Below, piece by piece: positions 1 through 5,766 of a stretch of 6,520 nt of DNA; the stretch's first letter is position 1; the number at the start of each line of letters is the position of its first letter. Made by a program: the position numbers and the translations under genes. This DNA is from SM1-50 sp964467345 (GTDB lineage: Archaea > Thermoplasmatota > E2 > DHVEG-1). The stretch lies in contig CAYXPY010000058.1 of assembly GCA_964467345.1 (NCBI GenBank), forward strand, positions 1-6,520, given 5' to 3'. The notes under the pieces are model-generated. The model was not told the DNA's origin and searched no databases. It saw only the letters and a list, made by a program, of their open reading frames with translations.

Positions 1-104
1 GCAATAGCGACTGTAATGGCGACCATTAAAATGACACCAATAACAGCGGATACTGCGCGTTCATCAGCTTCTACAAATTTTCTATTTGCTTTCATTTTAC
101 CCAT
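1..104 (-). CDS. archaeal type IV pilin, N-terminal fragment (runs off the left edge)
   Basis: Thirty-four complete codons are visible on the minus strand. The product starts MGKMKANRKFVEADER and continues AVSAVIGVILMVAITVAIA. A short charged leader followed by an AVSxVIGVILMVAIT hydrophobic helix is the hallmark of the archaeal Pilin_N family (class III signal peptide). Such subunits are processed by a PibD/EppA-type prepilin peptidase, and the helix then packs into the pilus core. Processing is expected near R16/A17, but the exact site is inferred. The start at 104 is preceded by GGAG (108-111) only 3 nt away. An in-frame ATG at 93-95 (M4) lies 12 nt from that GGAG, so either start is possible. 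The gene is transcribed away from the assembly genes at 567-5611 and could supply their major pilin, which is inference. The C-terminal domain lies outside the window, so subunit type cannot be judged. Confidence 0.88.
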   Translation of the reverse strand, partial: MGKMKANRKFVEADERAVSAVIGVILMVAITVAI

Positions 105-113
105 TCTCTCCTA
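105..113 (-). promoter_or_regulatory. Shine-Dalgarno for the leftward pilin
   Basis: Read on the minus strand the sequence is TAGGAGAGA directly before ATG. GGAG is complementary to the archaeal 16S rRNA 3' end. Its 3-nt gap to the first ATG is short and its 12-nt gap to the next in-frame ATG is long, so it does not settle the start. Confidence 0.5.
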
Positions 114-160
114 GCTTTTTTTTCAAAGCTTTTTTATTGGAACATGCATATGATACTTGG

Positions 161-175
161 TATAAAAACTTTTTG
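161..175 (-). promoter_or_regulatory. candidate BRE/TATA promoter of the leftward pilin
   Basis: On the minus strand the sequence reads CAAAAAG followed by TTTTTATA, an A-rich BRE-like element next to an archaeal TATA-like box (box at 161-168). Initiation about 25 nt downstream would fall near 139. That gives a leader of about 35 nt containing the GGAG at 108-111. The spacing is right, but the region is AT-rich, so chance matches are easy. Confidence 0.45.
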
Positions 176-271
176 AAAAACAGATGGCTCAACAACCACC
201 TCCATATCCCTCATCTGTTGTCTTTCAAACCGTTTTTATTTTTTTTCTCCATGCCAAATAGTCCTATGCAC

Positions 272-288
272 ACCAATCATACCAATCA
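272..288. repeat. tandem ACCAATCA direct repeat
   Basis: ACCAATCA occurs at 272-279 and again at 281-288, separated by one base, so the period is 9 bp. It lies in the divergent spacer about 100 bp upstream of the candidate pilin TATA box. Short paired direct repeats of this kind can be regulator binding sites, but two 8-bp copies may also be chance. Confidence 0.35.
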
Positions 289-464
289 GTTTTTATGCTA
301 ATCATATTTATACATTCGCCGGGAAAATACTCAAATTGACAAATCACAAAAAAAACAACACAGGTTTTGTTGATACTTTTTTTCTACTGTCACTTTTTCT
401 TTTTAATATATCATCTCTATATGAACTCCTTACAAAAAAAGAAGCGGAATGTATTGTATAGAAA

Positions 465-479
465 CGAAACGTTTATTAG
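465..479 (+). promoter_or_regulatory. candidate BRE/TATA promoter of the rightward pilus genes
   Basis: CGAAAC (465-470) followed by TTTATTA (472-478) resembles the archaeal BRE plus TATA arrangement. Transcription would start about 25 nt downstream, near 500, leaving a leader of about 65 nt before the ATG at 567. GAAAC is itself directly repeated here (461-470). It is the best-placed promoter candidate for the four-gene cluster, but the TATA match is imperfect. Confidence 0.4.
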
Positions 480-480
480 A

Positions 481-500
481 AAATAGTTACTTACCTATTT
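481..500. repeat. inverted repeat at the expected transcription start (possible operator)
   Basis: AAATAG (481-486) and CTATTT (495-500) form a perfect 6-bp inverted repeat around an 8-nt centre, TTACTTAC, which is a doubled TTAC. It sits immediately downstream of the candidate TATA box and reaches the predicted start site. That is where an archaeal repressor would block polymerase or TFB. Short AT-rich palindromes are common, so the operator role is inference. Confidence 0.35.
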
Positions 501-566
501 CACAGAATAGAGGGATGCAACAAAAAAAATAGACATACTTCTAGTGCATCTTCTCTGCAGGATGGG

Positions 567-2003
567 ATGGGAAACCAGATGCCTCATCAGGAAAAAAACA
601 CGAAAGGCCTACATGTTACTCCGATGATTCTTCTCCCGATTGCCGGAAGCATCTTTGGAAACAAAGCACCAAGGAAAAAACCTGAGCATCCGACTCTTGA
701 TTTTCACCTACAGATGATAAAGAAAATCGATACACTTCTTGCAGAACATGAGAACGAAGACATAGAAACTCCCTCATTTCAGCAACCTCCATTGATTCCT
801 CATCAGCCACCCAGTCCGATTGAATCACGATCCCCGATTGCTAAGACATTTGTTCATGAGGAAGTCACCTGGAGACCATCGGTGGAACCGATTCGAACGC
901 ACACACCGACACTTCCTGAGGAGTTTAAAACAGAGATATCCATCACCCCTCAATTCCGATTCATCACCAGCCTTGAGTTCCTTCAGACGGTTGCGCAAGA
1001 ACAGGCTTCGGCAGAGGAACGCGTCGAGATCATCGACATCAATGCTCTCACCGGGGAGACAACCTCTCATCATACCACCAGTTTTCTCAACATAAAAAAT
1101 CAGGATGAGAAAATTCAAGTCTCACCTCTTAACAAGGAAACAATTGAAAAAGGAGACTGTCACAGTAAAAAAGTAGAGGTGATAGATACTCAAGCTCTCG
1201 ATAAGCAAACAAGCGAGGAAACCTGGGTTACTGCAGCAAAGCAGGCTACACAAATCGAAAAGAAAGCAAAGGTCTATTTCCTTAACAAAAAGGATGAGGC
1301 CGGCAAGAAACAAAAAAACAAGGAAACCGGAGAATCATACATCCCCGATGATATTGAAGAACGTCTCAAGGCATTAAAAGAAAAAAAGAAAAAAGAAGAA
1401 AAACAACGCCAAGTGCTTGGCGAGAACGCTGAAGAAGAGCTCCAAGAAGAAGAAATCCTGGATGGAGAAGAACTCAATGAAGAAAAACGGGGAAAGGGTC
1501 TTCTCGCCAGACAAGAAAAAATTGGAAAGGATGAACAAAAAAAGACAGATGAGGACGAACCATCAACCTCTGGGAAAAACCCCTCGCTGTATAAGACCGC
1601 AAGTGAGCTGAAAAAAGAATTAAAAGAACAAAAACGCCTCCATCAACTCGCGATACGTCAAGCACGCATCGAAGAACGACAACGAAAAAAAGCAGAAAAA
1701 GAAGCACAAAAATCACAAAAAAAGCATACGCTCCCTGAAAAAGAACAAAAACCACCAGTCGAATTACAACCACTGGAAGAGGATTCCACAAACGAAGAAG
1801 TGGAGGGCGAGGAGGAAGAGGCGGAAGATGATGAAGAAAGGGATCGGGCAGATGAGCTAGACGAGGATATACGAAAAGTCCTGCTCATGACCGACTACCT
1901 TCTTGGTGAACTTCCCGAGGATGTTCTTAATATCTTTCTAGAATCTGAGGAATTTAAACTCTATGAAAAAGTGTTGAGTAAATATAAAATAAAAATCAAG
2001 TGA
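567..2003 (+). CDS. uncharacterised charge-rich protein of the pilus cluster, with an internal duplication
   Basis: I do not recognise this family. The 478-aa product has several zones. Residues 15-31 form a short hydrophobic patch (LHVTPMILLPIAGSIFG), too short to call a membrane helix. A Pro-rich stretch follows at about 73-130. Residues 153-241 contain a diverged two-copy repeat of about 50 residues. Lys/Glu-rich helix, probably coiled coil, covers about 265-386, clearest at 340-386. A strongly acidic run spans 403-434. A non-repetitive C-terminal module occupies 435-478, including LLGELPEDVLNIFLESEEF. No signal peptide is seen, so it is probably cytoplasmic. It is first in the cluster, 10 bp before the ATPase gene, so a role at the cytoplasmic face of the pilus motor (scaffold or regulator) is inferred. 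The frame is open upstream to 480 without an ATG, GTG or TTG. ATG 567 is therefore the most upstream usual start, although M5 (579) is possible; the only ribosome-site-like sequence is AGGA close to 567. Confidence 0.85.
   Translation: MGNQMPHQEKNTKGLHVTPMILLPIAGSIFGNKAPRKKPEHPTLDFHLQMIKKIDTLLAEHENEDIETPSFQQPPLIPHQPPSPIESRSPIAKTFVHEEVTWRPSVEPIRTHTPTLPEEFKTEISITPQFRFITSLEFLQTVAQEQASAEERVEIIDINALTGETTSHHTTSFLNIKNQDEKIQVSPLNKETIEKGDCHSKKVEVIDTQALDKQTSEETWVTAAKQATQIEKKAKVYFLNKKDEAGKKQKNKETGESYIPDDIEERLKALKEKKKKEEKQRQVLGENAEEELQEEEILDGEELNEEKRGKGLLARQEKIGKDEQKKTDEDEPSTSGKNPSLYKTASELKKELKEQKRLHQLAIRQARIEERQRKKAEKEAQKSQKKHTLPEKEQKPPVELQPLEEDSTNEEVEGEEEEAEDDEERDRADELDEDIRKVLLMTDYLLGELPEDVLNIFLESEEFKLYEKVLSKYKIKIK
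1023..1289 (+). repeat. diverged tandem ~50-residue protein repeat
   Basis: Within the 478-aa protein, V153-T165 (VEIIDINALTGET) matches V203-T215 (VEVIDTQALDKQT) exactly 50 residues later. A second matching block follows in each copy, EKIQVSPLNK against EKKAKVYFLNK, with one residue inserted. The shared pattern is V-E-x-I-D-x-x-A-L, then E-K, then V-x-x-L-N-K. This suggests an ancient duplication of a small module rather than low complexity. I found no third copy. Confidence 0.6.
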
Positions 2004-2013
2004 GTAGAGTCAT

Positions 2014-3852
2014 ATGGGCTTATTGGAAAAAGGGCAACAAAAAAAGGAAAGCGTCATAGTTTCTGAAGAGCCTCTCGTTGTTAAAAAAAGGAAGAGGCAG
2101 TCATCACGTCAGACGAAAAAGGCATTTGACGATCAGGCGATATTAGAAGCGTATCGTATTCTCCGGCCGAGTAAAACGACGGAACGACCACAAAGTCTCC
2201 TTGAGAAAGCACAACAAATAAAAAGATCACAATCCGCAGAATCATCAGGTCAGACACCAGAGCTTCTTACCTCAGAACAATTACAAATAAGTCAGTCTCC
2301 CACACAACAAGGTGACGACGAAAGCGTTCTTCAGGGCATCCATGTACCTGTTGAAAAAAACGTTGAAATCGTAGAAGAACAAACAGGGTTTGGATGGAAA
2401 CAACTGGGGATGAAGCATATCGTCTATGACCATAACACCCATGAATTCCAATATCAGGTCATTGAACCACCTCTCACCGAAGACCAAAAGAAAATCAAAG
2501 ATGAAATAGCACACCTTTTCAAGATGCTCGCGGACATCGATACCGTTGATATGACCTATGAACAGAAGTCAAAATTCTTAGAAGAAACCGTTGACAATAT
2601 CATTACCGATAACCGAATGTACATCGAAGAAGCCTCAAAAGATGTCATCTATTATCACATCTTCCGGGATTTCCTTGGGTTCGGACGGATCGATATCCTC
2701 ATGCATGACGAAGGTATTGAGGATATCTCCTGTGATGGCCCAACGACCCCCATCTTTATCCATCATAGGAAATATGAGGCAATCGAGACGAATATTTACT
2801 TCAACTCAGAACAGGAGCTGAACTCCTTCCTCGTCAGACTCTGTCAGATTTCAGGAAAACAAATCTCAATTTTCTCTCCTATCGTAGATGGGAAACTGCC
2901 TGATGGTTCAAGGCTTCAGGCAACCCTTGCCCATACAGTGACGAAAGGATCGACCTTTACCATCCGGAAATTCAAAGAAGTACCCTTAACTCCTATTGAC
3001 CTCATCGAGTACAACTCCATGTCCACGGAGATGGCAGCCTATTTCTGGATGGCAATCGAAGATGGCGCCTCTGTGCTTTTCTGTGGTGGGACTGCGAGTG
3101 GAAAAACAACTGCTCTCAACGCTCTAATGTTATTCATTCCCGCCTCACATAAGATTATCTCGATTGAGGATACCCGGGAAGTCAACATTCCTCATAAAAA
3201 CTGGATTGCTGGGACGACAAGGAAAGGTTTTGCGGCAAGCGATGAAAGTAAAACCGGCAAGGACATCGACATGTTTGACTTGATTAGGGCAGCGTTACGA
3301 CAACGACCACGGGTCATCATTGTCGGAGAGGTTCGAGGAAAAGAAGCCTATAGTTTGTTCCAAGCGATGGCAACAGGACATACCGCGTATGCCACGGTTC
3401 ACGCAAGCACGATTCATACGCTCATCCAACGGTTAGAAAACCCGCCCATTGAACTCCCACGGGCGTTACTTACCTCACTGGACATCATTGTGTTCCAAAA
3501 TGCGGTAGACATCGGAGGAAAGATGGTCAGACGAATGACCAGTGTAACAGAGATAATCAAACTTGACCCGGATACCAATCAGTTGATCTTCATGGCACCC
3601 TACACCTGGGTATCAAAGACCGATGATCGGTTCGATAGCCCTGGTTCGAGTAAAATCCTTAACCGAATCAAGCAGCAGAACGATTGGACAGATGAACGGC
3701 TAAGGCAGGAGCTTAACAACAGAATCGTGGTGCTGGAATGGATGCGTAAGAAGAAAATCAAATCCTACAAGAAGTTCGGAAGCATCATCGCAGAATATAA
3801 AAAATTCCCTGAGAAGATTCTCGAACTCGCACAGAGGGAGCTAGAGGAATGA
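2014..3852 (+). CDS. type IV pilus / archaellum-family secretion ATPase (GspE/FlaI/PilB type)
   Basis: This is a hexameric ATPase that powers pilin assembly from the cytoplasmic face. In the 612-aa product, residues 1-120 are a polar, Lys/Gln/Ser-rich extension. The N-terminal domain runs from about 125 and includes GFGRIDILMHDEGIEDISCDG (222-242), typical of archaeal members. DGKLPDGSRLQATL (292-305) precedes the catalytic domain. The ATP site is complete: Walker A GGTASGKTT (358-366, K364), Asp box SIEDTRE (383-389), Walker B region VIIVGEVRG (434-442, E439), and His box GHTAYATVHAS (455-465). The C-terminal 65 residues are charged helices. With the extension the protein is longer than a typical FlaI of about 530-550 residues. 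It overlaps the next gene by 4 bp. No archaellum genes are visible, so a pilus ATPase is favoured over FlaI. GTGAG at 2000-2004 is a weak ribosome site, 9 nt before the ATG. Confidence 0.95.
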   Translation: MGLLEKGQQKKESVIVSEEPLVVKKRKRQSSRQTKKAFDDQAILEAYRILRPSKTTERPQSLLEKAQQIKRSQSAESSGQTPELLTSEQLQISQSPTQQGDDESVLQGIHVPVEKNVEIVEEQTGFGWKQLGMKHIVYDHNTHEFQYQVIEPPLTEDQKKIKDEIAHLFKMLADIDTVDMTYEQKSKFLEETVDNIITDNRMYIEEASKDVIYYHIFRDFLGFGRIDILMHDEGIEDISCDGPTTPIFIHHRKYEAIETNIYFNSEQELNSFLVRLCQISGKQISIFSPIVDGKLPDGSRLQATLAHTVTKGSTFTIRKFKEVPLTPIDLIEYNSMSTEMAAYFWMAIEDGASVLFCGGTASGKTTALNALMLFIPASHKIISIEDTREVNIPHKNWIAGTTRKGFAASDESKTGKDIDMFDLIRAALRQRPRVIIVGEVRGKEAYSLFQAMATGHTAYATVHASTIHTLIQRLENPPIELPRALLTSLDIIVFQNAVDIGGKMVRRMTSVTEIIKLDPDTNQLIFMAPYTWVSKTDDRFDSPGSSKILNRIKQQNDWTDERLRQELNNRIVVLEWMRKKKIKSYKKFGSIIAEYKKFPEKILELAQRELEE

Positions 3853-4712
3853 AATCGACCAAATACACAAGGTTTTGTCGACGGGCTTTTTCAAGACTTT
3901 TTAATAGAATCGACTTTAGTAAAATGAAAAGGAATTATATGCTTGAAAAAGCAAACATCAGCATGGTATATGAAGAGTATTATTCAATGATGTTGATGAA
4001 CGTGATCCTTGGGTTTGTTGTCGCGTTTTTTTCGACAGTGTCTCTTTATCTTGTCGCGCCGAACAACCTGACGATGATGATGCTTGCCATCCTCTCCCCG
4101 CTTATCCCCTTGTTGATCGGTATGAGCTATCTGCAGCTTCCAACTTCGAAAGCAAAGGCACGAGGAAAAAACATTGACCGTCACCTTCCCTATGTTGCTA
4201 ACTTCATCAACACGATGTCTGTGGCTGGGATTTCCCCTTCAGAAATCTTTGGCACGCTTTCTGGCATTGAGTTGTATGGTGAAGTCCAAAAAGAGGCAAA
4301 AAAAATCACCACGGAAATAGAGTTGATGGGTAATGATTCAATCACTGCGTTAAAGAACGCTATTACGATTTCTCCGTCAAAAAAATTCAGGGATTTCCTT
4401 CAGGGGATTATCGCGGTCCTACAATCCGGTAGCAACCTTGCGACCTATTTTGATCGATGTGTGGATCAATTCATGTTTGATGATCTGGAGGAACGCAAAA
4501 AAAGCCTTGAATCACTGGCGATCATGGCCGAAAGCTTCGTCACCACCGTGATTGCCTTCCCATTATTCCTTGTGATTATCCTTTCTGTCATGGGGCTTAC
4601 CAGCGGGGGCATCTCCTTTGATTTTCTCTATATCATCTCCCTTGTGATTATTCCTATGGCATATTGCGGGTTCTATGTGATGATGAAATCAGGGATGGGT
4701 GAGGAAGTATAA
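3849..4712 (+). CDS. TadC/FlaJ-like pilus platform membrane protein, first copy
   Basis: This is a T2SSF-family integral membrane protein that forms the inner platform on which the ATPase acts. The 287-aa product has a basic amphipathic N-terminus (1-45) and predicted membrane helices at about 47-70, 74-97, 228-250 and 257-278. Between them is a cytoplasmic helical T2SSF domain (about 112-230) beginning LPYVANFINTMSVAGISP. The end of this domain, FMFDDLEERKKSLESLAIMAE (209-228), is typical of the family just before the third helix. Bacterial PilC/GspF proteins carry two such domains, whereas this protein has one, as TadB and TadC do. The start codon overlaps the ATPase stop (ATGA at 3849-3852) with AGAGGA directly upstream, which indicates translational coupling. 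It probably pairs with the product of 4727-5611. Confidence 0.93.
   Translation: MKSTKYTRFCRRAFSRLFNRIDFSKMKRNYMLEKANISMVYEEYYSMMLMNVILGFVVAFFSTVSLYLVAPNNLTMMMLAILSPLIPLLIGMSYLQLPTSKAKARGKNIDRHLPYVANFINTMSVAGISPSEIFGTLSGIELYGEVQKEAKKITTEIELMGNDSITALKNAITISPSKKFRDFLQGIIAVLQSGSNLATYFDRCVDQFMFDDLEERKKSLESLAIMAESFVTTVIAFPLFLVIILSVMGLTSGGISFDFLYIISLVIIPMAYCGFYVMMKSGMGEEV
4698..4705 (+). promoter_or_regulatory. ribosome-binding-like GGTGAGGA upstream of the second TadC gene
   Basis: GGTGAGGA lies inside the last codons of the preceding gene. It is 21 nt before the GTG at 4727, too far for normal use, yet only 3 nt before an in-frame ATA (4709) and 12 nt before an in-frame ATT (4718). It either has no role at this gene or points to a non-standard start. 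Confidence 0.25.
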
Positions 4713-4726
4713 AGAAAATTACACTT

Positions 4727-5611
4727 GTGAAAGGATACAATATTAACAAAAAATACGGCAAAGATAAGACCCTCATGGTCATTATCGTTGTCTCGGTCCT
4801 TCTCTCTGTCATTTTCTTCTTTTTTGCCTTCACCGCTTTCATTGGACAACCTATGTTCGGAGGAGGTTTTTTCCAACCCATCGATTTTGTTGTCTTCGGG
4901 GTGCTTAGTTTCATCGGTCCCCTGGGTTTTTACAATTCGATGAAACAGAAACGGAAACGGGAAATCATGGATAAGCTCCCAGATTTCCTCCGAGATATTG
5001 CAAATTCGTCAGCCTCCGGGATGACGATCTTTGATTCCATTCGTTCCGCATCTGAGGGAGAGTACGGGAGATTGACAGATGAACTGAAGATGATGGTGGC
5101 GCAGTTATCCTGGGGGATTCCCATCGATATCGCGTTAACGAATTTTGGGGCACGGATTAACACTAATGAAGTGAAAAGACTCGCAATCACCATTAACAAA
5201 GCCTTGGAAATCGGAGGGAACACCGCTGTTGTCTTCAATGCAGCAGCAAAAGAGCTTGACCAAATCAGACGCGTCGAGCAGCAACGACGAACGGAAATGT
5301 CGATGTACAGCATTGTGATTTTCATAAGTTTTTTCGTGTTCCTGGCAGTGATTCTTATCATCAATGGAACGATTTTTCAAGCTATTTACGACCTACAAGG
5401 AAAAATGGCGGGAAAATCAATCGGCAGCATCAGTATAGCAGATATTTCACCGACAGAGGTTAAAACCATGTTCTTTACCTTTGTCTTTGTTCAAAGCCTC
5501 GGTGGAGGACTTCTCGGGGGGTTTATGATGGACGGCCGTCTCTCTGCAGGGATTCGTCAAGCATTCCTCCTTGTCCTTGTTTCATTTATAACCTTTAAAG
5601 TTTTATTCTAG
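4727..5611 (+). CDS. TadC/FlaJ-like pilus platform membrane protein, second copy
   Basis: This is a second T2SSF-family protein, 294 aa. Predicted membrane helices lie at about 15-40, 52-71, 194-220, 246-267 and 275-294. The cytoplasmic domain begins LPDFLRDIANSSASGMTIFD (84-103) and continues through GGNTAVVFNAAAKELDQIRR (163-182), a typical TadC/FlaJ stretch. It differs from its neighbour in sequence and in its C-terminal end, which has one extra helix and a Gly-rich loop (GGGLLGG, 259-265). The two are best read as non-identical subunits of one platform, an arrangement known from euryarchaeal pili. The start is uncertain. GTG at 4727 is the most upstream usual codon after the in-frame TGA at 4700-4702, but the nearest good ribosome site, GGTGAGGA (4698-4705), lies 21 nt before it. 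M16 is an alternative start but would trim the first helix. Confidence 0.92.
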   Translation: MKGYNINKKYGKDKTLMVIIVVSVLLSVIFFFFAFTAFIGQPMFGGGFFQPIDFVVFGVLSFIGPLGFYNSMKQKRKREIMDKLPDFLRDIANSSASGMTIFDSIRSASEGEYGRLTDELKMMVAQLSWGIPIDIALTNFGARINTNEVKRLAITINKALEIGGNTAVVFNAAAKELDQIRRVEQQRRTEMSMYSIVIFISFFVFLAVILIINGTIFQAIYDLQGKMAGKSIGSISIADISPTEVKTMFFTFVFVQSLGGGLLGGFMMDGRLSAGIRQAFLLVLVSFITFKVLF

Positions 5612-5617
5612 TTAGGT

Positions 5618-5749
5618 ATGGAAGAATCATCCGATAGTACCAGTATTCATCCAAAGCCTGTGAATGAAAACAACCGCACTGAAAAAAATCATGAGGTGTT
5701 CACTTTGGAAAATACAGTATTATTGCTGGTTCATTTAACAATCGATTGA
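5618..5749 (+). CDS. possible small ORF, 43 aa, unknown
   Basis: ATG at 5618 opens a 43-codon frame (MEESSDSTSIHPKPV...) ending with TGA at 5747-5749. It fills most of the gap between the second TadC gene and the vWA pilin gene. The product is polar at first, then has a short hydrophobic C-terminal run (VLLLVHLTID). There is no good ribosome site before it and no family I recognise. A 24-codon ORF at 5664 overlaps it in another frame. It could equally be non-coding leader sequence for the gene at 5767. Confidence 0.22.
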   Translation: MEESSDSTSIHPKPVNENNRTEKNHEVFTLENTVLLLVHLTID

Positions 5750-5756
5750 TAACAAA

Positions 5757-5763
5757 GAGTGAT
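5757..5763 (+). promoter_or_regulatory. Shine-Dalgarno for the vWA pilin
   Basis: GAGTGAT, a one-base-short match to GAGGTGAT, ends 3 nt before the ATG at 5767. It pairs with the extended archaeal anti-SD, so the spacing is acceptable, and it supports this start. Confidence 0.5.
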
Positions 5764-5766
5764 AGA

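Larger units (their letters stand above)
105..566. other. AT-rich divergent intergenic region
   Basis: This 462-bp stretch separates the leftward pilin from the rightward pilus-assembly genes. It is very AT-rich with many A and T tracts, for example 115-123, 131-136 and 377-383. It contains no convincing protein gene; the reading frames here translate to low-complexity Phe/Ser/His-rich peptides. It holds two candidate promoters facing outward (161-175 minus, 465-479 plus), a tandem 9-bp-period repeat (272-288), an inverted repeat (481-500) and a 5-codon mini-ORF (515-532). I see no tRNA, rRNA or CRISPR repeat in it. Confidence 0.75.

Noticed and set aside
86..301. 71-codon plus-strand ORF in the divergent spacer
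   Set aside because: Phe/Ser/His-rich low-complexity translation, antisense to the pilin start and its promoter candidate, with no ribosome site. It is explained by AT-rich DNA.
301..312. TTTATA on the plus strand as a promoter
   Set aside because: Initiation would fall near 335, over 200 bp before the first gene, with no purine-rich BRE ahead of it. It is more likely chance in AT-rich DNA.
377..404. Run of T tracts as an archaeal terminator
   Set aside because: No plus-strand gene lies upstream whose transcript it could end.
1474..1888. Minus-strand ORFs opposite the 478-aa gene (including Ser-rich and Val/Phe-rich frames)
   Set aside because: Their composition is the mirror of the Glu/Lys-rich codons on the plus strand, and none has a start signal or recognisable domain.
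2014..3852. Calling the ATPase FlaI of an archaellum
   Set aside because: The family motifs are shared by archaellum and pilus ATPases. No archaellin, FlaH, FlaG or FlaF is in the window, and the neighbours are a TadC pair and a vWA pilin.
4930..5364. 144-codon minus-strand ORF opposite the second TadC gene
   Set aside because: It overlaps a clearly conserved T2SSF gene completely, and its translation shows no family features.
5692..5749. GAGGTG followed by a TTG start, 14 codons
   Set aside because: The ribosome-site spacing is good, but the peptide is only 14 residues, lies inside a doubtful ORF, and shows nothing else in its favour.
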